From Clostridium sp. D53t1_180928_C8 (GTDB lineage Bacteria; Bacillota; Clostridia; Clostridiales; Clostridiaceae), in contig NZ_JADPEL010000002.1 in the NCBI RefSeq assembly GCF_015667795.1, positions 1 to 47,111 of the forward strand: DNA of 47,111 nt. The letters run 5' to 3'. This document shows, one piece after another, positions 24,866 to 35,746 of the stretch; the first letter of the stretch is position 1; every line of letters begins with the position of its first letter. A program made the position numbers and the translations under genes. The notes under the pieces were generated by a model. It had not been told where the DNA came from and did not search any database. It saw only the letters and a list, made by a program, of their open reading frames with translations.

Positions 24866-25882
24866 CTATTTGATAGTTCTAAATTCATATCCACTACCTT
24901 GTAAATATTCTATTATTTGTGGAAGAGCCTTTACAGTTTCCTCTTTTCCATATGTATCATGCATCAAAAGAACAACACTATCTGCATTTGGTCCCAAAGC
25001 TTCTACAGTTTCCTTAGTACTTTGTAGTAATTCTCCTGCATTTTTCGCCTTACCTTCAGCATCCTTATTTAGTGCATTCCAATCTATATTACAATATCCC
25101 TTTTCTATCATTTTATCTTTCATAGGTGTACGTCCTTCCCATGACCAATATCCACCAGGGAATCTAATAACTCTTGTTTTAAAATCCTGTCCTAATATTT
25201 CCTTCATTACATTATTATTTTTTTCAATATCTGAAACAATATTATCTACATTCATAGTTCTATTAGGATATAAGTATGAATAATCATGTCCATATGTATG
25301 ATTTGCTATAGCATGTCCACTTTTCGCAATATCTTTTAATACATTTTTTGCCCCTTCATTGCCTTCAAGTGATTTTCCTAAAACAAAAAATGTTCCCTTG
25401 ACATTATATTTATCTAAAACTTTTAGTACTTCTGGGGTGTTTGTTGTTGATGGTCCATCATCAAAAGTTAAATAAACAACCTTCTTACCATCAGTTCTTA
25501 CAGGATATGTCTTAGTCCCATTTAAAAGTCCTTTAGTATTTTCAGAAACCATTGCTGCATCATCTGCATTAGGATCATCCTTTAACTCTAAGTAATTACT
25601 ATTATCTAATGTATTTCTTACTTTGTCTTCTGTATTATTTGTAACTTCTTTATCTTCAAAATCATTTTTTTCTTGATTATCTTTAGATTTGTTTAATTCC
25701 ACATTATTTTTTTCTTGCTCTTGATTTGCACCAACTTGTACATTAAATTTATCCTTTTTAGGAATAAACTTAATAGCTAAAACAACTGCACATACTATAA
25801 AAAAAGTTACTACTAAAAAAATAGCACTTTTTCTACTTTTTCTAGCCCTATACTTCTTTCTATTAACCCTTTTTCCTTTCAT
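24866..25882 (-). CDS. Peptidoglycan/polysaccharide deacetylase (NodB domain), copy 2
   Basis: This paralogue of copy 1, 338 residues, has the same plan: basic start (KGKRVNRKKYRARKSRK), one span, a Lys/Glu/Asn linker, and a NodB domain with TFDDG, HTYGH, RFPGGYWSWEG, DWNALN and LLMHDTYG. The catalytic halves are nearly the same sequence (a shared LLNGTKTYPVRTDGKK block), while the linkers differ. The ATG at 25882 is preferred over 25891 because AGGGG is nine bases before it and overlaps the other. Separate promoters are likely because a terminator lies between the two genes. Confidence 0.9.
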   Translation of the reverse strand: MKGKRVNRKKYRARKSRKSAIFLVVTFFIVCAVVLAIKFIPKKDKFNVQVGANQEQEKNNVELNKSKDNQEKNDFEDKEVTNNTEDKVRNTLDNSNYLELKDDPNADDAAMVSENTKGLLNGTKTYPVRTDGKKVVYLTFDDGPSTTNTPEVLKVLDKYNVKGTFFVLGKSLEGNEGAKNVLKDIAKSGHAIANHTYGHDYSYLYPNRTMNVDNIVSDIEKNNNVMKEILGQDFKTRVIRFPGGYWSWEGRTPMKDKMIEKGYCNIDWNALNKDAEGKAKNAGELLQSTKETVEALGPNADSVVLLMHDTYGKEETVKALPQIIEYLQGSGYEFRTIK

Positions 25883-26017
25883 TGTTAACATCCCCTACTT
25901 TTAAAATTATGTAATTTCTATTACTAATATATATTAACATATATTAAAATATTCTCCAAAACTCTTTTCCTAAATTTTTAAATATACTTTATATTCTTCG
26001 TCTTATTTTTACATAAT

Positions 26018-26047
26018 AAAAAGGAAAAGTCATCACTTTTCCTTTTT
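26018..26047 (-). terminator. Terminator of the serine hydrolase gene
   Basis: A 13-bp perfect stem (AAAAAGGAAAAGT, 26018-26030, with 26035-26047) and a 4-nt loop lie 17 bases past the stop. Confidence 0.85.
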
Positions 26048-26063
26048 ATCTATTAATCTTCTA

Positions 26064-27224
26064 TTAATTAAAATAAGTTTTATAAATCTGGTTTCTTATA
26101 TTAATTTCAACTGTATCATCTTTATTAATTCTTTGAATGAAATATAATATTATAGTATTATTTTCTGGGTCAATTACGGACTCTGTTCCAGCCCATCCTC
26201 CCCACCCAAATTGCCCTATAGCTCCAGGAGTATTAGCTGAATTTTTATCTTTTAAAACCTTAACTAAAGCACCATATCCATATCCCTTTAGTTTTTCCCA
26301 ATCATATGTTTTTATCTGTTCCTCATTTAAATGATTAGTTCTCATAAACTCAATAGATTCTTTACTTAAGATTCTATTATTCTTATATATTCCATCATTA
26401 ATTAACATAATGTCAAAATGTAAATAATCATCATATGTAGATACTAATCCCGCTCCCCCTGACTCAAAACCTGGCAATTTATTTTGTCTCATTATAGCCA
26501 AATTATATCCATTATAAGGTCTTAATTTAGGTTCTTCTTCAAAATATTCATATACCTTTGCAAATCTATTCCACTTTTCTTCCGGAACATAAAAATCTGT
26601 ATCTATCATTTCTAAAGGTTTAAAAAATTCATCCTTTAAGAAATCTCTATATTTTTTTCCTGATACAACTTCAATTACAGCACCAAGTATATCAGCTGAA
26701 AATCCATAAGCCCATTTCTCGCCTGGTTGAAACTCTAAAGGTACTTGTCCTAATTTATTGCAAAACTCTATTGTTTTTAATGGTTTTCCCATTAACTCTT
26801 TTTCAATAGCTTCATTAACAACTTCATTAACCTTTATCCCAACCTCAGTATCGCTTGGATATGCCACTCCCGAAGTCATAGTTAATAAATCTTTTATTAC
26901 TACTTCCCTATGAACATCTTCTAACTTTCCATTACATAAAACTTTTTGATTTTTAAAACCATCTAAAAATTTAGATACTGGAGTATCTAATGAAAATAAT
27001 CTACGTTCAACACAAATCATTGCTGCTGCAGCTGTAATTGGCTTAGTCATTGAATATATGTTAAAAATGGTATCTCTTTTTATTTCTATTTTTTCTTCTA
27101 AATTAGAATATCCAAACTGCTTACTAAAAACTTCTTTACCATCTTTAACTGCATAAATACTTACACCAGCTAAATTTCCATTTTCCAATTCTTCTTTTAC
27201 TAATTTTTCAATCTTTTCACTCAC
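26064..27224 (-). CDS. Beta-lactamase-fold serine hydrolase
   Basis: This 386-residue protein has the class C beta-lactamase/esterase fold: nucleophile motif S58-M-T-K61 (YSMTKPITAAAAM), the Tyr motif in KWAYGFSADILG, and a C-terminal GWGGWAGT that stands for the KTG box. The last motif is that of EstB-like esterases and D-aminopeptidase relatives, not of true beta-lactamases. No signal peptide is seen, so it is probably cytoplasmic. The start is GTG (27224) with GGGTGAG upstream. The natural substrate is unknown. Confidence 0.85.
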   Translation of the reverse strand: MSEKIEKLVKEELENGNLAGVSIYAVKDGKEVFSKQFGYSNLEEKIEIKRDTIFNIYSMTKPITAAAAMICVERRLFSLDTPVSKFLDGFKNQKVLCNGKLEDVHREVVIKDLLTMTSGVAYPSDTEVGIKVNEVVNEAIEKELMGKPLKTIEFCNKLGQVPLEFQPGEKWAYGFSADILGAVIEVVSGKKYRDFLKDEFFKPLEMIDTDFYVPEEKWNRFAKVYEYFEEEPKLRPYNGYNLAIMRQNKLPGFESGGAGLVSTYDDYLHFDIMLINDGIYKNNRILSKESIEFMRTNHLNEEQIKTYDWEKLKGYGYGALVKVLKDKNSANTPGAIGQFGWGGWAGTESVIDPENNTIILYFIQRINKDDTVEINIRNQIYKTYFN

Positions 27225-27263
27225 CTATACTCACCCTTTTATCCGTTGCATATTTTGAATTAA

Positions 27264-27761
27264 CTAATTATCTGATAAAGGTACTCCATCAGCGTCTGTA
27301 GTTATTGTAGTTCCACATAAAATAAGTATTCCTTCAATAAATCCCCAAAGGCTACCTGCGCCACAAGTTAAAATAGTAACTACAATTTGTAAAATTCCTA
27401 TTCCTACATATCCTAAGTAAAATCTATGAATTCCAAGTCCTCCAACCAAAATCCCTAATATTCCTGCTGCAACTTTTGATTTTTGTCTTTTTGTTACATA
27501 ACCTTGGTTATTTCCTTGATTATTATAGTTACTAGAATAACCTGTATTATTATTTGAAGAATAGTTTTGATTATTATAAGTATTTTCCTTTAAATCTTCC
27601 TTATAATTTTCTATTACATTTCCACAATTACTACAAGTAGTTCCATTTACTCTTACGCCACAATTTTCACAATAGCCTTGTCCTTCACCTGCTTTAAATC
27701 CACAGTTAAAGCAAAAGTTAACACCTTCATTTAATTTTTCTCCACAATTTTTACAATACAT
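27264..27761 (-). CDS. Zinc-ribbon TM2 domain protein
   Basis: The 165-residue protein begins with three or four zinc ribbons (YCKNCGEK, FCFNCGFK, YCENCGVR, TCSNCGNV), continues with an Asn/Tyr-rich linker, and ends in a TM2 domain: two spans with GILGILVGGLGIHRFYLGY. TM2 proteins are widespread and of unclear function. The ATG at 27761 has AAGGGGGAAAGG upstream; a TTG at 27782 in the same frame lies in front of this site and is rejected. Confidence 0.9.
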   Translation of the reverse strand: MYCKNCGEKLNEGVNFCFNCGFKAGEGQGYCENCGVRVNGTTCSNCGNVIENYKEDLKENTYNNQNYSSNNNTGYSSNYNNQGNNQGYVTKRQKSKVAAGILGILVGGLGIHRFYLGYVGIGILQIVVTILTCGAGSLWGFIEGILILCGTTITTDADGVPLSDN

Positions 27762-27890
27762 ATTCCTTTCCCCCTTAATCAACTATGTAAATATTATACA
27801 GTATTTATTGAAAGCTTATCTATATATTTCATTATATACTTTATTATTATTACTACTTATTCTAAAAAATGTGGTTTTTAATATAATAAT

Positions 27891-27929
27891 AACAAAAAAC
27901 CTAGGTTATTATTACCTAAGTTTTTTGTT
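27891..27929. terminator. Bidirectional terminator
   Basis: AACAAAAAAC plus TAGGT pairs with ACCTA and GTTTTTTGTT. It follows the FUSC-like gene stop at 27968. Confidence 0.75.
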
Positions 27930-27967
27930 AACTTTTATATTAATTTATTTACTTTTTATTATGCAAT

Positions 27968-29902
27968 TTAACTAAAAGAAACATTTCCTATTTCCTTTAT
28001 TTCCTTTATTTCTTTTATTTGAGATAAAACACCTCTTATACTTTCAAATATTATCTTATTTTTAATTCCTTTAGCTGATACAATATGCTCTTTCACTATT
28101 TCTATTATATTATCAATATTTTCTTTTCCTACCTTTGATAATAAATTTAAATCATCAAGCATATGTTCAACGTGTTTATACTTAACTTCACTTCTTTTTA
28201 CTAATGCATATAATTGATAAATATCTACAACTAATTCCCTTATTTTATCAAAGTAAATAGAATCACCCTCAGTAACTGAATCACTGTTATTTGAAGAAAT
28301 CCTCTCTTCTATCATCGAACTTACAAGTATTAATGTATCAATTTCATGAGTATTGTCATTCTCATTTTTTGCTTCTTCATATACCTCATTTAACATCTCA
28401 GATACTACTTCACTATACATATCCATTAATTCTTTATTCGCATCCTTCATTTTTACTGGTAATACAAATCTATTAATTATTATACCAATTATAATACCTA
28501 CTATAACAAATAATATTCTATCTAATGTTAAAACAACTTCTCCACCTAACATTGCTGCTGAACCTATAGCAGATACTGTACTATAAATAGTTCCACACCT
28601 ATAAGTTGTTGTATATGATTTTAAATAACCTGCAATCATTAATATTAATACCCTTGATAATGTACTTGTAAATATAGTAAATAGTATAACTATTATAACT
28701 CCTCCAACAAGTGTTGCAAACATTCTATCCTTCATTTTTTGTTTTGATAATTCATATATAGGAATTATTATAGATAATGCTGTAAAGTAAATCCATCTAC
28801 CTTCTGCAAGCTTAAAGTAATCACAAATAAAAGCCGCAACAGTTATACCTAATGATACCCTTACTGAATATGAAAACTTTAATGACTTACTATAGAACTC
28901 TTTCTTATGAACATTAACCATTTTATACTTGTCCGGTATACCAGCTTTATCATTTATATTATTATAATTTTCTATACCTAATGATTTTAACTCTTCTAAA
29001 GATATATTTAACATATTAATAGTGTTTAATATTCTTAAATCATATACATCAGAAATATCTTCTTTAGTATAACTATTTATTAAACTTCTTATATTCTCAT
29101 TAATACTAGTTAAATTATCTTTATCCCCTAAACTTTCTTTTAATTCCTTTAAGCACTTTACTAAATCATTTAATATTTTTCTATCATTACAACTAATTTT
29201 ATCTATTTCATTTGAAAGTTTCTCTAGTATTACAACAATATTTAATTTTATTCTTCCTTCTTCTGTTATATAAAAATCATCTTTTCTATTATCAAAAATA
29301 ATTTTTCTAAATTCATTAGAATTACTTTTTATTGATTTATTTATTTCATCTTTACTAATACTATTGTCACTTATCTTTTTTATAATATCATCACAAATAC
29401 TACCTATTAACTTGTTTCCAACCTTAGTAGTTTTATTTTTATTAACTAATAATTGAATTAACATAATTCCAATTGGCGCTGCAAGTAATGAAATTAATCT
29501 CATTGGCAATTCAGCTAAAGTAATTGGTGTTGCTATTAAAAATAAATATTGTAATGAAAATGGTAAATATATCGGGAACTTTAAATTATAATAAAATGTG
29601 TAACTTATTATAAATATAGCTATAAAATTTAAAGGTATAGCTCCCCACGTATTAAGATTTGCTAGATATGAAAATATACCCATTCCTATATTTATTACGA
29701 ATAATTTCATCAAATTTTTTCCTGGAGAAATAGTAAGATTAACTTTTGTAAGCATTAACATTGCTGTTATACTTGTTACTCCTATAAGTGTATTTTTATC
29801 TCCCAAAATAGTTTTAAATATAATTACAAATGCTACTATAAAAACATATAAAATAGTCTGTGATATAACAAATTGTTTAGTTATTCTTTTTTGCCACTCC
29901 AA
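27968..29902 (-). CDS. FUSC / aromatic acid exporter family membrane protein
   Basis: The protein has about 644 residues, with two sets of membrane spans (about 12-165 and 355-490) separated by a helical cytoplasmic region and followed by a C-terminal helical domain. This duplicated plan, with RVSLGITVAAFICDYF at the start of the second half, is that of the FUSC/ArAE family (YccS/AaeB relatives) of putative efflux proteins. The start is read as TTG at 29902 (MEWQKRITKQF), because AGGGGAG lies seven bases before it; upstream codons to 29941 overlap this site. The substrate is unknown. Confidence 0.75.
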   Translation of the reverse strand: MEWQKRITKQFVISQTILYVFIVAFVIIFKTILGDKNTLIGVTSITAMLMLTKVNLTISPGKNLMKLFVINIGMGIFSYLANLNTWGAIPLNFIAIFIISYTFYYNLKFPIYLPFSLQYLFLIATPITLAELPMRLISLLAAPIGIMLIQLLVNKNKTTKVGNKLIGSICDDIIKKISDNSISKDEINKSIKSNSNEFRKIIFDNRKDDFYITEEGRIKLNIVVILEKLSNEIDKISCNDRKILNDLVKCLKELKESLGDKDNLTSINENIRSLINSYTKEDISDVYDLRILNTINMLNISLEELKSLGIENYNNINDKAGIPDKYKMVNVHKKEFYSKSLKFSYSVRVSLGITVAAFICDYFKLAEGRWIYFTALSIIIPIYELSKQKMKDRMFATLVGGVIIVILFTIFTSTLSRVLILMIAGYLKSYTTTYRCGTIYSTVSAIGSAAMLGGEVVLTLDRILFVIVGIIIGIIINRFVLPVKMKDANKELMDMYSEVVSEMLNEVYEEAKNENDNTHEIDTLILVSSMIEERISSNNSDSVTEGDSIYFDKIRELVVDIYQLYALVKRSEVKYKHVEHMLDDLNLLSKVGKENIDNIIEIVKEHIVSAKGIKNKIIFESIRGVLSQIKEIKEIKEIGNVSFS

Positions 29903-30099
29903 AATACTCTCCCCTTTTACAAATAAATATACAAGAAACAATTCTACTACTAATTAGTTATTGAATCAATTTCATATTTTAACAATATTTATTAAAATTT
30001 TTCTTAATATACCTATAACAAACGATTTCATCTGTGTTATTATCTTTTATTCATAACATTATTTAACTTTTCTCTTATTATTCTTTGAATTTAAATAAC

Positions 30100-30133
30100 A
30101 AAATGGAGGATTCAAACTAGAATCCTCCATTTT
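30100..30133. terminator. Terminator downstream of the second GH84 gene
   Basis: A 14-bp perfect stem (AAAATGGAGGATTC, 30100-30113, with 30120-30133) lies about 50 bases past the GH84 stop. T tracts occur on both sides. Confidence 0.8.
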
Positions 30134-30185
30134 TTATAAATTATTATTAAAGATTACTTACTACGTATGTCTTTAATAACACTTA

Positions 30186-33100
30186 TTATTTTTTCTTTCT
30201 TCTTAATAATGAACCTACTCCTGCTGTTATAGCTCCTAATAATACTGCTGCTACTGATGAAGTTCCCCCTGTTGCAGGTAACTTTCCATTGCTATTTCCA
30301 TTATTATTGTTTCCTGTACCTGCATTATTTGAGCTATTATTATTTGAGCTATTGTTATTTGATCCATTTCCTCCATTATTAGAGTTATTATTGTTATTAT
30401 TTGAATTGTTATCATCTGCATTAGCAATTAATCCATCAAGAGCTCCCTTTAATTCTCTTTCTGCATTTATTACCTCTTCTTCAGTTGCATCATCATTTGC
30501 TAACACAACTTTAGCTGAATTAAGTTTTGAAACTAATGTATTCCATGTATCTTTAGTATACTTATTTGAATCTAATCCTTCAGCTTTATTTATTAAATCT
30601 TCTAGTCTATCTTTACTTGGTTTTAATCTTAATTCTAAGAATGCTCTTAATAACTCATCATAAGTTTTAGTAACTTCTTCTTCCATAGCATTTTGGTCAG
30701 CAATTACACCATTAGCTTTTGCTAATACTACTTGAAGCTTATTCCAAGTATCTGAAATATAATCATTACTTTCTAATCCGCTAATTCTTTCTACTAATGA
30801 AATTAAGTGTTCCTTATTTCCTTTTTCAAAAGATAACATTTGCATTGCTTTACTTAATCTATCAAATGATGTGTTAACTTCTTCTTGAGTAGCATCTTTA
30901 TTACCTAATATTGTTTTAGCTTCTGCAAGGGCAGCCTTAAATTCTTCAACAACTACAGGTACAACATTTTCAAGATCAGCTTCTGATACCTTTTCAGCTT
31001 CTTCTACAGCTATTTGTAAATGTTTATTTATTACATTACTTTCTTCTTCTTTTTCTATTAAGCCATCAATAGCTGCTTCTACTGCTTCAATAGCACTATT
31101 AACATCTTCTGTTGTTGCTGCTGCATTTTCTACTACTGTAGTTGCATTAGCTATTGCTTCCTTAAGAACATTTAATGTTTCTTCAGTATATTGAACATCA
31201 CCATTTATAATATCATTACCTTTATTTATAACGTTATTTAATCCTGAAATATCAACTAATCCAGTTATTGCAACTGTTAAGTTTTCTTTAGCAGTATTAA
31301 CATCTTCTTGTGATGCACTTCCAAGATTTTCAACAACTTTCTTTGCAGCTTCTAACGCTTTGTTATATGCATTCCAGCTGTTAGCTGTATAATCTTCTTG
31401 AGCATAATTACTTGAAGCTATAAGTTCTTCTAAGTCGCTTATATTAGGTACTTCATAATCATTAATTGTAATTAATTCATAAATAGTAGGAGCTGTTCCT
31501 TCCCATTCAATCTTAACTTCAAAAATATTATCATACTTAGTATTTACTATTTCATTTAAGCTCTTATTTAATACTCCAATTTGGTTCCAAATCTCTTCAC
31601 CAGCTTCATTATATCCAGTTCTAACCATTACCTTAGCATTTGAAATACTGCTTCCACTTTGAACAATGTTTATCTTCTTAACATCAGTATTTTCAGATAA
31701 TCTATAAGTTAAGCTTCCACTCTTTATTTCTCCATTATTAGTATTTGGTTTATATGCACTAGTTAAATCTCCATCTTTAATGTTTTGTGGTTCAAATCCC
31801 TTTACTTCTATTGGGTTAGAAACAAATGTTGGATCATTAACTGTTGGAATATATTCTCCATTGTTTATTAAGAATTCATTAATAACAGTCCAACGATGAT
31901 CATAGTTAGCAGTAAATTCTACTCTTAAATATCTAGCCTCTTGATTTATTTCTCCACTATCCATATAACTATGTGAAATTGGAACTATTCCATTTGATAA
32001 ACTACCATGAGTATATCCATTATCTTGTGGTTTTGAATCCATATCCTCTCGTGAGTTTGCAACTCCATCACCTATTGTGATTACATCAGTCCATTCTTGT
32101 CCATCTAAAGATAATTGAATCTTAGCATCACGAATATGATCCTTTTCTGTATCTAACACAGCATATTTAAGGTTATTTACATTTATAGTTTGTCCTAAAT
32201 CATAAACTATAGTATTTCCTTGTCTAGGTACTGCTGTAAATTTAACACCAGTATTAAAGTTTCCATCAAATACTACCGCTGGATCAGCATTATATGCTGT
32301 ATATGCACTTACTAATGATGGTGAGTAAACTTCATTTGATTTAACTTCTAATTTATTTAAATCAAATGTTACGCTCTTATTAGCAATTAATCTAACATAA
32401 CGAGCATCTTGTAAATTTGAGTTATCTGTAACATCATTCCACTCTACTGCATTCATAGATGTTTGTAATTTTAATCCATCATTATTAGAAACATCTAAAG
32501 CTATTTCTTTTAAATCCTTTATACGACCTAGTTTAATACCAATATATTCGCCTTCATTTAAAGTAATATTTTCTTTTGCTACTAACTTAGTTAATTCTTC
32601 ACTTTCTAAAATTGACTTTACATCTAATTGTGTGTTTGTATAAACATATTTAGAAGATGGTAATGAAGTACAAGCTTCAACATTAAATTCTGAGAATTTA
32701 ACCCATTTGTGTTCTTCCTTCATATTTGTCAATCTTACATATCTAGCTTCAATTCCTTGGAAATCTTCATCAATACTATCTTTTCCACTAGCCTTACCAT
32801 CATATTCTTTGAAAGTTGTCCACTCTTGATTATCAGTAGAATATTCTAATTTATATTTTGTCCACTTATCTCCGTTGTCAGCTCCAACTACAAAGTGAAC
32901 TCTTCCAACTGGAATTACTTTTCCCAAATCTAAACCTATATAATCTCCTACACGAGTCATATCACCAGTATGTGTTCTATACCAAACACTTGTATTATCA
33001 TTACCATCAGTTAAATTAGCTTCATTTCCGCTATAAACTCCCCAGCCTGGTGTTCTTATAAGAGATGCATTTATTTCTGTATCTCCTCCTGCCGATTCCA

Positions 33101-35513
33101 TATCACCTTTGTTTACAGTAATATCTTTAATACCTAACCAAGTATTTGATTTATCTTTAGTTGCAATTACACGAACTCCCTTAACTTGTAAATCTAATCC
33201 TTCTATTACAATTTTTTGTGGCATAGAATATACTTCTTCATTTATATCTACCCAATTGTCCCCATCTACTGTATATTGAACTTTAGCTTCTTGCATTGTA
33301 TCATTTGCATTTGCTTTTGCACCCATTACAATTTCAACATCTTTTAGTTTTATAAGCTTATTGTATTTAACTCCAACATAAGTTCCTGTTGCAACAGAAT
33401 TTGGATTTTTATAAACAATTTCAGTTTCTGGGTTATTATCGAATAAATTATCTGTGCTTCCTGCTGGTGCATCTGTTCTATTTGTTATAAATGTAGATAT
33501 TACCTTACTTGGATCTACAATTGAACCTACAACACTTGAAAGATTTTGTCCCATAAATTTAATAAATGGAACTATATGTTGTACACCTACTTCAGCATAT
33601 TCAGTATGATCTACATAATGGAATCCATACGTCTTAGATTTTTCAAATGCAGCTTGTGCCTCTGAATATTGAGCCCAAGTTTCATTATTATCCCCTTCTT
33701 CTGCAGCAATTGCAGCCTTTAAATATCCAATTGCAGCTGTTGTTGTGTCTTCCCAACAATTTAACCAGTAAATTATTTGATCTCTAGTACGAGTGTTACC
33801 TGGATTTTCTTTATAATAAGCAGCATATTCCTTTAACTTTGTAAACTCTGCTATTAAAGCTTCTGCATCTTCTTTAATACTAGCTCCAGTTGCATACTTT
33901 TCCTTAAATGCATTTAATTTTGGTGCTAATTCTACTGATTCTTGTAATGCCGTAACACGACCATCCATGTTTTGATTTATCATGTGCTTACTTAATTCTC
34001 TTAATGCTGTAGACGATGCTGTTTCTTCTGCAGTTCCATGATCCATATATTTAAATGAATCTTCCCAGTTTTTATCTGCTCCAGCTTTATCAGACCAAAT
34101 ATTCCAAGCATAATCGGCAACTGCAAATAATGCTGATTTATTTGCTTCTGCTTGTTGCATTGGGTTTAATACTATACCCTTAACTGATTCTGGTTGTACC
34201 CCAGGATGTAAGAATGTATCATTACCACCCATAATTAAATGCTTCTTAGAGTTATCTGAACAAGGCCAGTTTATCCAGAAATAAGGAGCTCTTCCCTCAT
34301 GTCCTTCTGATGCAATGTTATTTTTAAAGCTTGTAGCAAAGTTTTGAGAAACCTCTCCCCATATTTTACCACCAGTCATTACTATACTAACATTATCTCC
34401 AGCTTTATTAACCTCTTTTAATTGCTCTGAACCTCCCCATCCCATATAATCATTTGGACAGAAGATGATATCATCTTTTAAATCTGGATAAGTTTCTTGT
34501 TGTTCTCTTAACCATACTGTTAAATCATTTAATAATTTTACATATGTTTTTGGCCCTTGAGCTGGAACTCCTGCATCATCAGCTAAAATACCAAACTGTC
34601 TAACTCCAGCTTCTAAAAGTTGTGTAAACTTCTTTTTTATTATATTAAGGTCATTTTGATAATTCTCTTCCGTATCAAATTTAATAGCATTATGCATAAA
34701 AGGGTGTAATGCATAAACATATCTAGTTTTACTTGCTTCACCAGCAGCTGCTAACTTCTTAATCCCTTGAAGTGCATCTTCTGGATATAATTCTCTCCAT
34801 TTAGAATTGTGATATGGATCATCCTTAGGTGCAAATATATATTGATTTAATTTATAATCCCCACCATAAGTCATAAGATCTGCTCTATCGTCATTAGACC
34901 ATGGATTTCCGTAATAGCCCTCAATAAATCCACGATATGCTACATCTGAGTAATCATCTATTCTAAATTCTTTAATTTCATTGTTTTCTAATTGATTAAA
35001 TACATGCTTTAAAGTAGTTACACCATAAAAGGCACTATCTGCATCTTCCCCTAATACCCCAATAACATTATCATTAGAAGAAACTATATGTGCATCTGTT
35101 TTTTCTTCAAAAAATTGCTCTTCATGAGGTACTTGAGTATTAAAATAATTATCAACAACTCCATTAGATTCATTAATTCCAATAAGTATATTAGTTTCTC
35201 CATCTACAATTCCATCAGAAATATTAAAATTAATATTATGTAAATTCAATACTTCCTTAAGTTTATTTTGAGTATATATATCTACTCCACTCTCAAATAC
35301 AACGTTTACAGACTCTCCAACATTAAAACTAGTATTTTCATAAGTTGAAGATTGTGGAACTGGATAAATTTCATATCCTTCATTCACAATTGGTGCATTT
35401 GAATCTGTGTTTGAAATTACCGTTGCCGATATTTCCCTTGGTAACATTAAATTAGATACAGCTATTGTAGCCGCAATTAAAAGTGATAACCCTTTTTTTG
35501 TTCTTTTTATCAT
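30186..35513 (-). CDS. Large cell-wall-anchored GH84 hyaluronidase-like enzyme
   Basis: This protein of about 1775 residues has a signal peptide (ending REISA), a GH20b-like domain, then the GH84 domain with [10 protein letters not shown] and the catalytic Asp pair in GILADDAG (residues 312-313). A helical part, about four discoidin/CBM32-like modules ([24 protein letters not shown]) and five FIVAR-type helical repeats (about 1360-1690, each near 70 residues) follow. An Asn/Ser/Gly linker, LPATG, a hydrophobic stretch and RRKKK end it. It resembles C. perfringens NagH-type hyaluronoglucosaminidase. The ATG at 35513 is chosen since GGGGGA sits seven bases before it; the ATG at 35528 overlaps that site. 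An attenuator-like leader is shared with the GH84 gene at 676-4437. Confidence 0.9.
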   Translation of the reverse strand: MIKRTKKGLSLLIAATIAVSNLMLPREISATVISNTDSNAPIVNEGYEIYPVPQSSTYENTSFNVGESVNVVFESGVDIYTQNKLKEVLNLHNINFNISDGIVDGETNILIGINESNGVVDNYFNTQVPHEEQFFEEKTDAHIVSSNDNVIGVLGEDADSAFYGVTTLKHVFNQLENNEIKEFRIDDYSDVAYRGFIEGYYGNPWSNDDRADLMTYGGDYKLNQYIFAPKDDPYHNSKWRELYPEDALQGIKKLAAAGEASKTRYVYALHPFMHNAIKFDTEENYQNDLNIIKKKFTQLLEAGVRQFGILADDAGVPAQGPKTYVKLLNDLTVWLREQQETYPDLKDDIIFCPNDYMGWGGSEQLKEVNKAGDNVSIVMTGGKIWGEVSQNFATSFKNNIASEGHEGRAPYFWINWPCSDNSKKHLIMGGNDTFLHPGVQPESVKGIVLNPMQQAEANKSALFAVADYAWNIWSDKAGADKNWEDSFKYMDHGTAEETASSTALRELSKHMINQNMDGRVTALQESVELAPKLNAFKEKYATGASIKEDAEALIAEFTKLKEYAAYYKENPGNTRTRDQIIYWLNCWEDTTTAAIGYLKAAIAAEEGDNNETWAQYSEAQAAFEKSKTYGFHYVDHTEYAEVGVQHIVPFIKFMGQNLSSVVGSIVDPSKVISTFITNRTDAPAGSTDNLFDNNPETEIVYKNPNSVATGTYVGVKYNKLIKLKDVEIVMGAKANANDTMQEAKVQYTVDGDNWVDINEEVYSMPQKIVIEGLDLQVKGVRVIATKDKSNTWLGIKDITVNKGDMESAGGDTEINASLIRTPGWGVYSGNEANLTDGNDNTSVWYRTHTGDMTRVGDYIGLDLGKVIPVGRVHFVVGADNGDKWTKYKLEYSTDNQEWTTFKEYDGKASGKDSIDEDFQGIEARYVRLTNMKEEHKWVKFSEFNVEACTSLPSSKYVYTNTQLDVKSILESEELTKLVAKENITLNEGEYIGIKLGRIKDLKEIALDVSNNDGLKLQTSMNAVEWNDVTDNSNLQDARYVRLIANKSVTFDLNKLEVKSNEVYSPSLVSAYTAYNADPAVVFDGNFNTGVKFTAVPRQGNTIVYDLGQTINVNNLKYAVLDTEKDHIRDAKIQLSLDGQEWTDVITIGDGVANSREDMDSKPQDNGYTHGSLSNGIVPISHSYMDSGEINQEARYLRVEFTANYDHRWTVINEFLINNGEYIPTVNDPTFVSNPIEVKGFEPQNIKDGDLTSAYKPNTNNGEIKSGSLTYRLSENTDVKKINIVQSGSSISNAKVMVRTGYNEAGEEIWNQIGVLNKSLNEIVNTKYDNIFEVKIEWEGTAPTIYELITINDYEVPNISDLEELIASSNYAQEDYTANSWNAYNKALEAAKKVVENLGSASQEDVNTAKENLTVAITGLVDISGLNNVINKGNDIINGDVQYTEETLNVLKEAIANATTVVENAAATTEDVNSAIEAVEAAIDGLIEKEEESNVINKHLQIAVEEAEKVSEADLENVVPVVVEEFKAALAEAKTILGNKDATQEEVNTSFDRLSKAMQMLSFEKGNKEHLISLVERISGLESNDYISDTWNKLQVVLAKANGVIADQNAMEEEVTKTYDELLRAFLELRLKPSKDRLEDLINKAEGLDSNKYTKDTWNTLVSKLNSAKVVLANDDATEEEVINAERELKGALDGLIANADDNNSNNNNNNSNNGGNGSNNNSSNNNSSNNAGTGNNNNGNSNGKLPATGGTSSVAAVLLGAITAGVGSLLRRKKK

Positions 35514-35563
35514 CTTTTTATCCCCCATTTAATATAATTTTATTTTTATAGAAGCTTAATTTA

Positions 35564-35608
35564 AAAAAATAAAAAAAGCTGAAAAGGACAAACTAATCCT
35601 TTTCAGCT
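35564..35608 (-). terminator. Leader terminator (attenuator) upstream of the second GH84 gene
   Basis: On the minus strand AGCTGAAAAGGA pairs perfectly with TCCTTTTCAGCT (12 bp), and TTTTTTTATTTTTTT follows. It lies between the promoter and the start codon. Its 5' AGCU is also the end of the conserved hairpin 35605-35636. Confidence 0.85.
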
Positions 35609-35636
35609 AATGCTCAATAGTTATTGATAGCACGCT
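35605..35636 (-). promoter_or_regulatory. Candidate antiterminator hairpin, copy 2
   Basis: The 32-nt element reads AGCGUGC, UA, a UCAAU/AUUGA hairpin, then GCAUUAGCU. AGC pairs with GCU and GUGC with GCAU, leaving two UA internal loops. The architecture recalls ribonucleic antiterminators of the BglG/LicT type, but the sequence is not theirs. Copy 1 is at 4544-4575. Confidence 0.55.
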
Positions 35637-35651
35637 AAATTTAACTTCTAT

Positions 35652-35677
35652 ATTATATTAACATTATTTTACTATAG
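35652..35677 (-). promoter_or_regulatory. Promoter of the second GH84 gene with a shared upstream box
   Basis: The minus strand has CTATAGTAAA, five bases, then GTTAATATAAT. The box and spacing match the first GH84 promoter (4589-4614) with one base different in the box. Confidence 0.5.
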
Positions 35678-35746
35678 AAACTATAACTTTTCAACTACTT
35701 ATGTTAATTTTTTTATATTTTATAAAAAATTTAACATTTATATTTT

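Noticed and set aside
30289-30420. Low-complexity repeat in the second GH84 gene
   Set aside because: It encodes the Asn/Ser/Gly linker before LPATG, a normal wall-spanning region, not a separate DNA repeat or CRISPR array.
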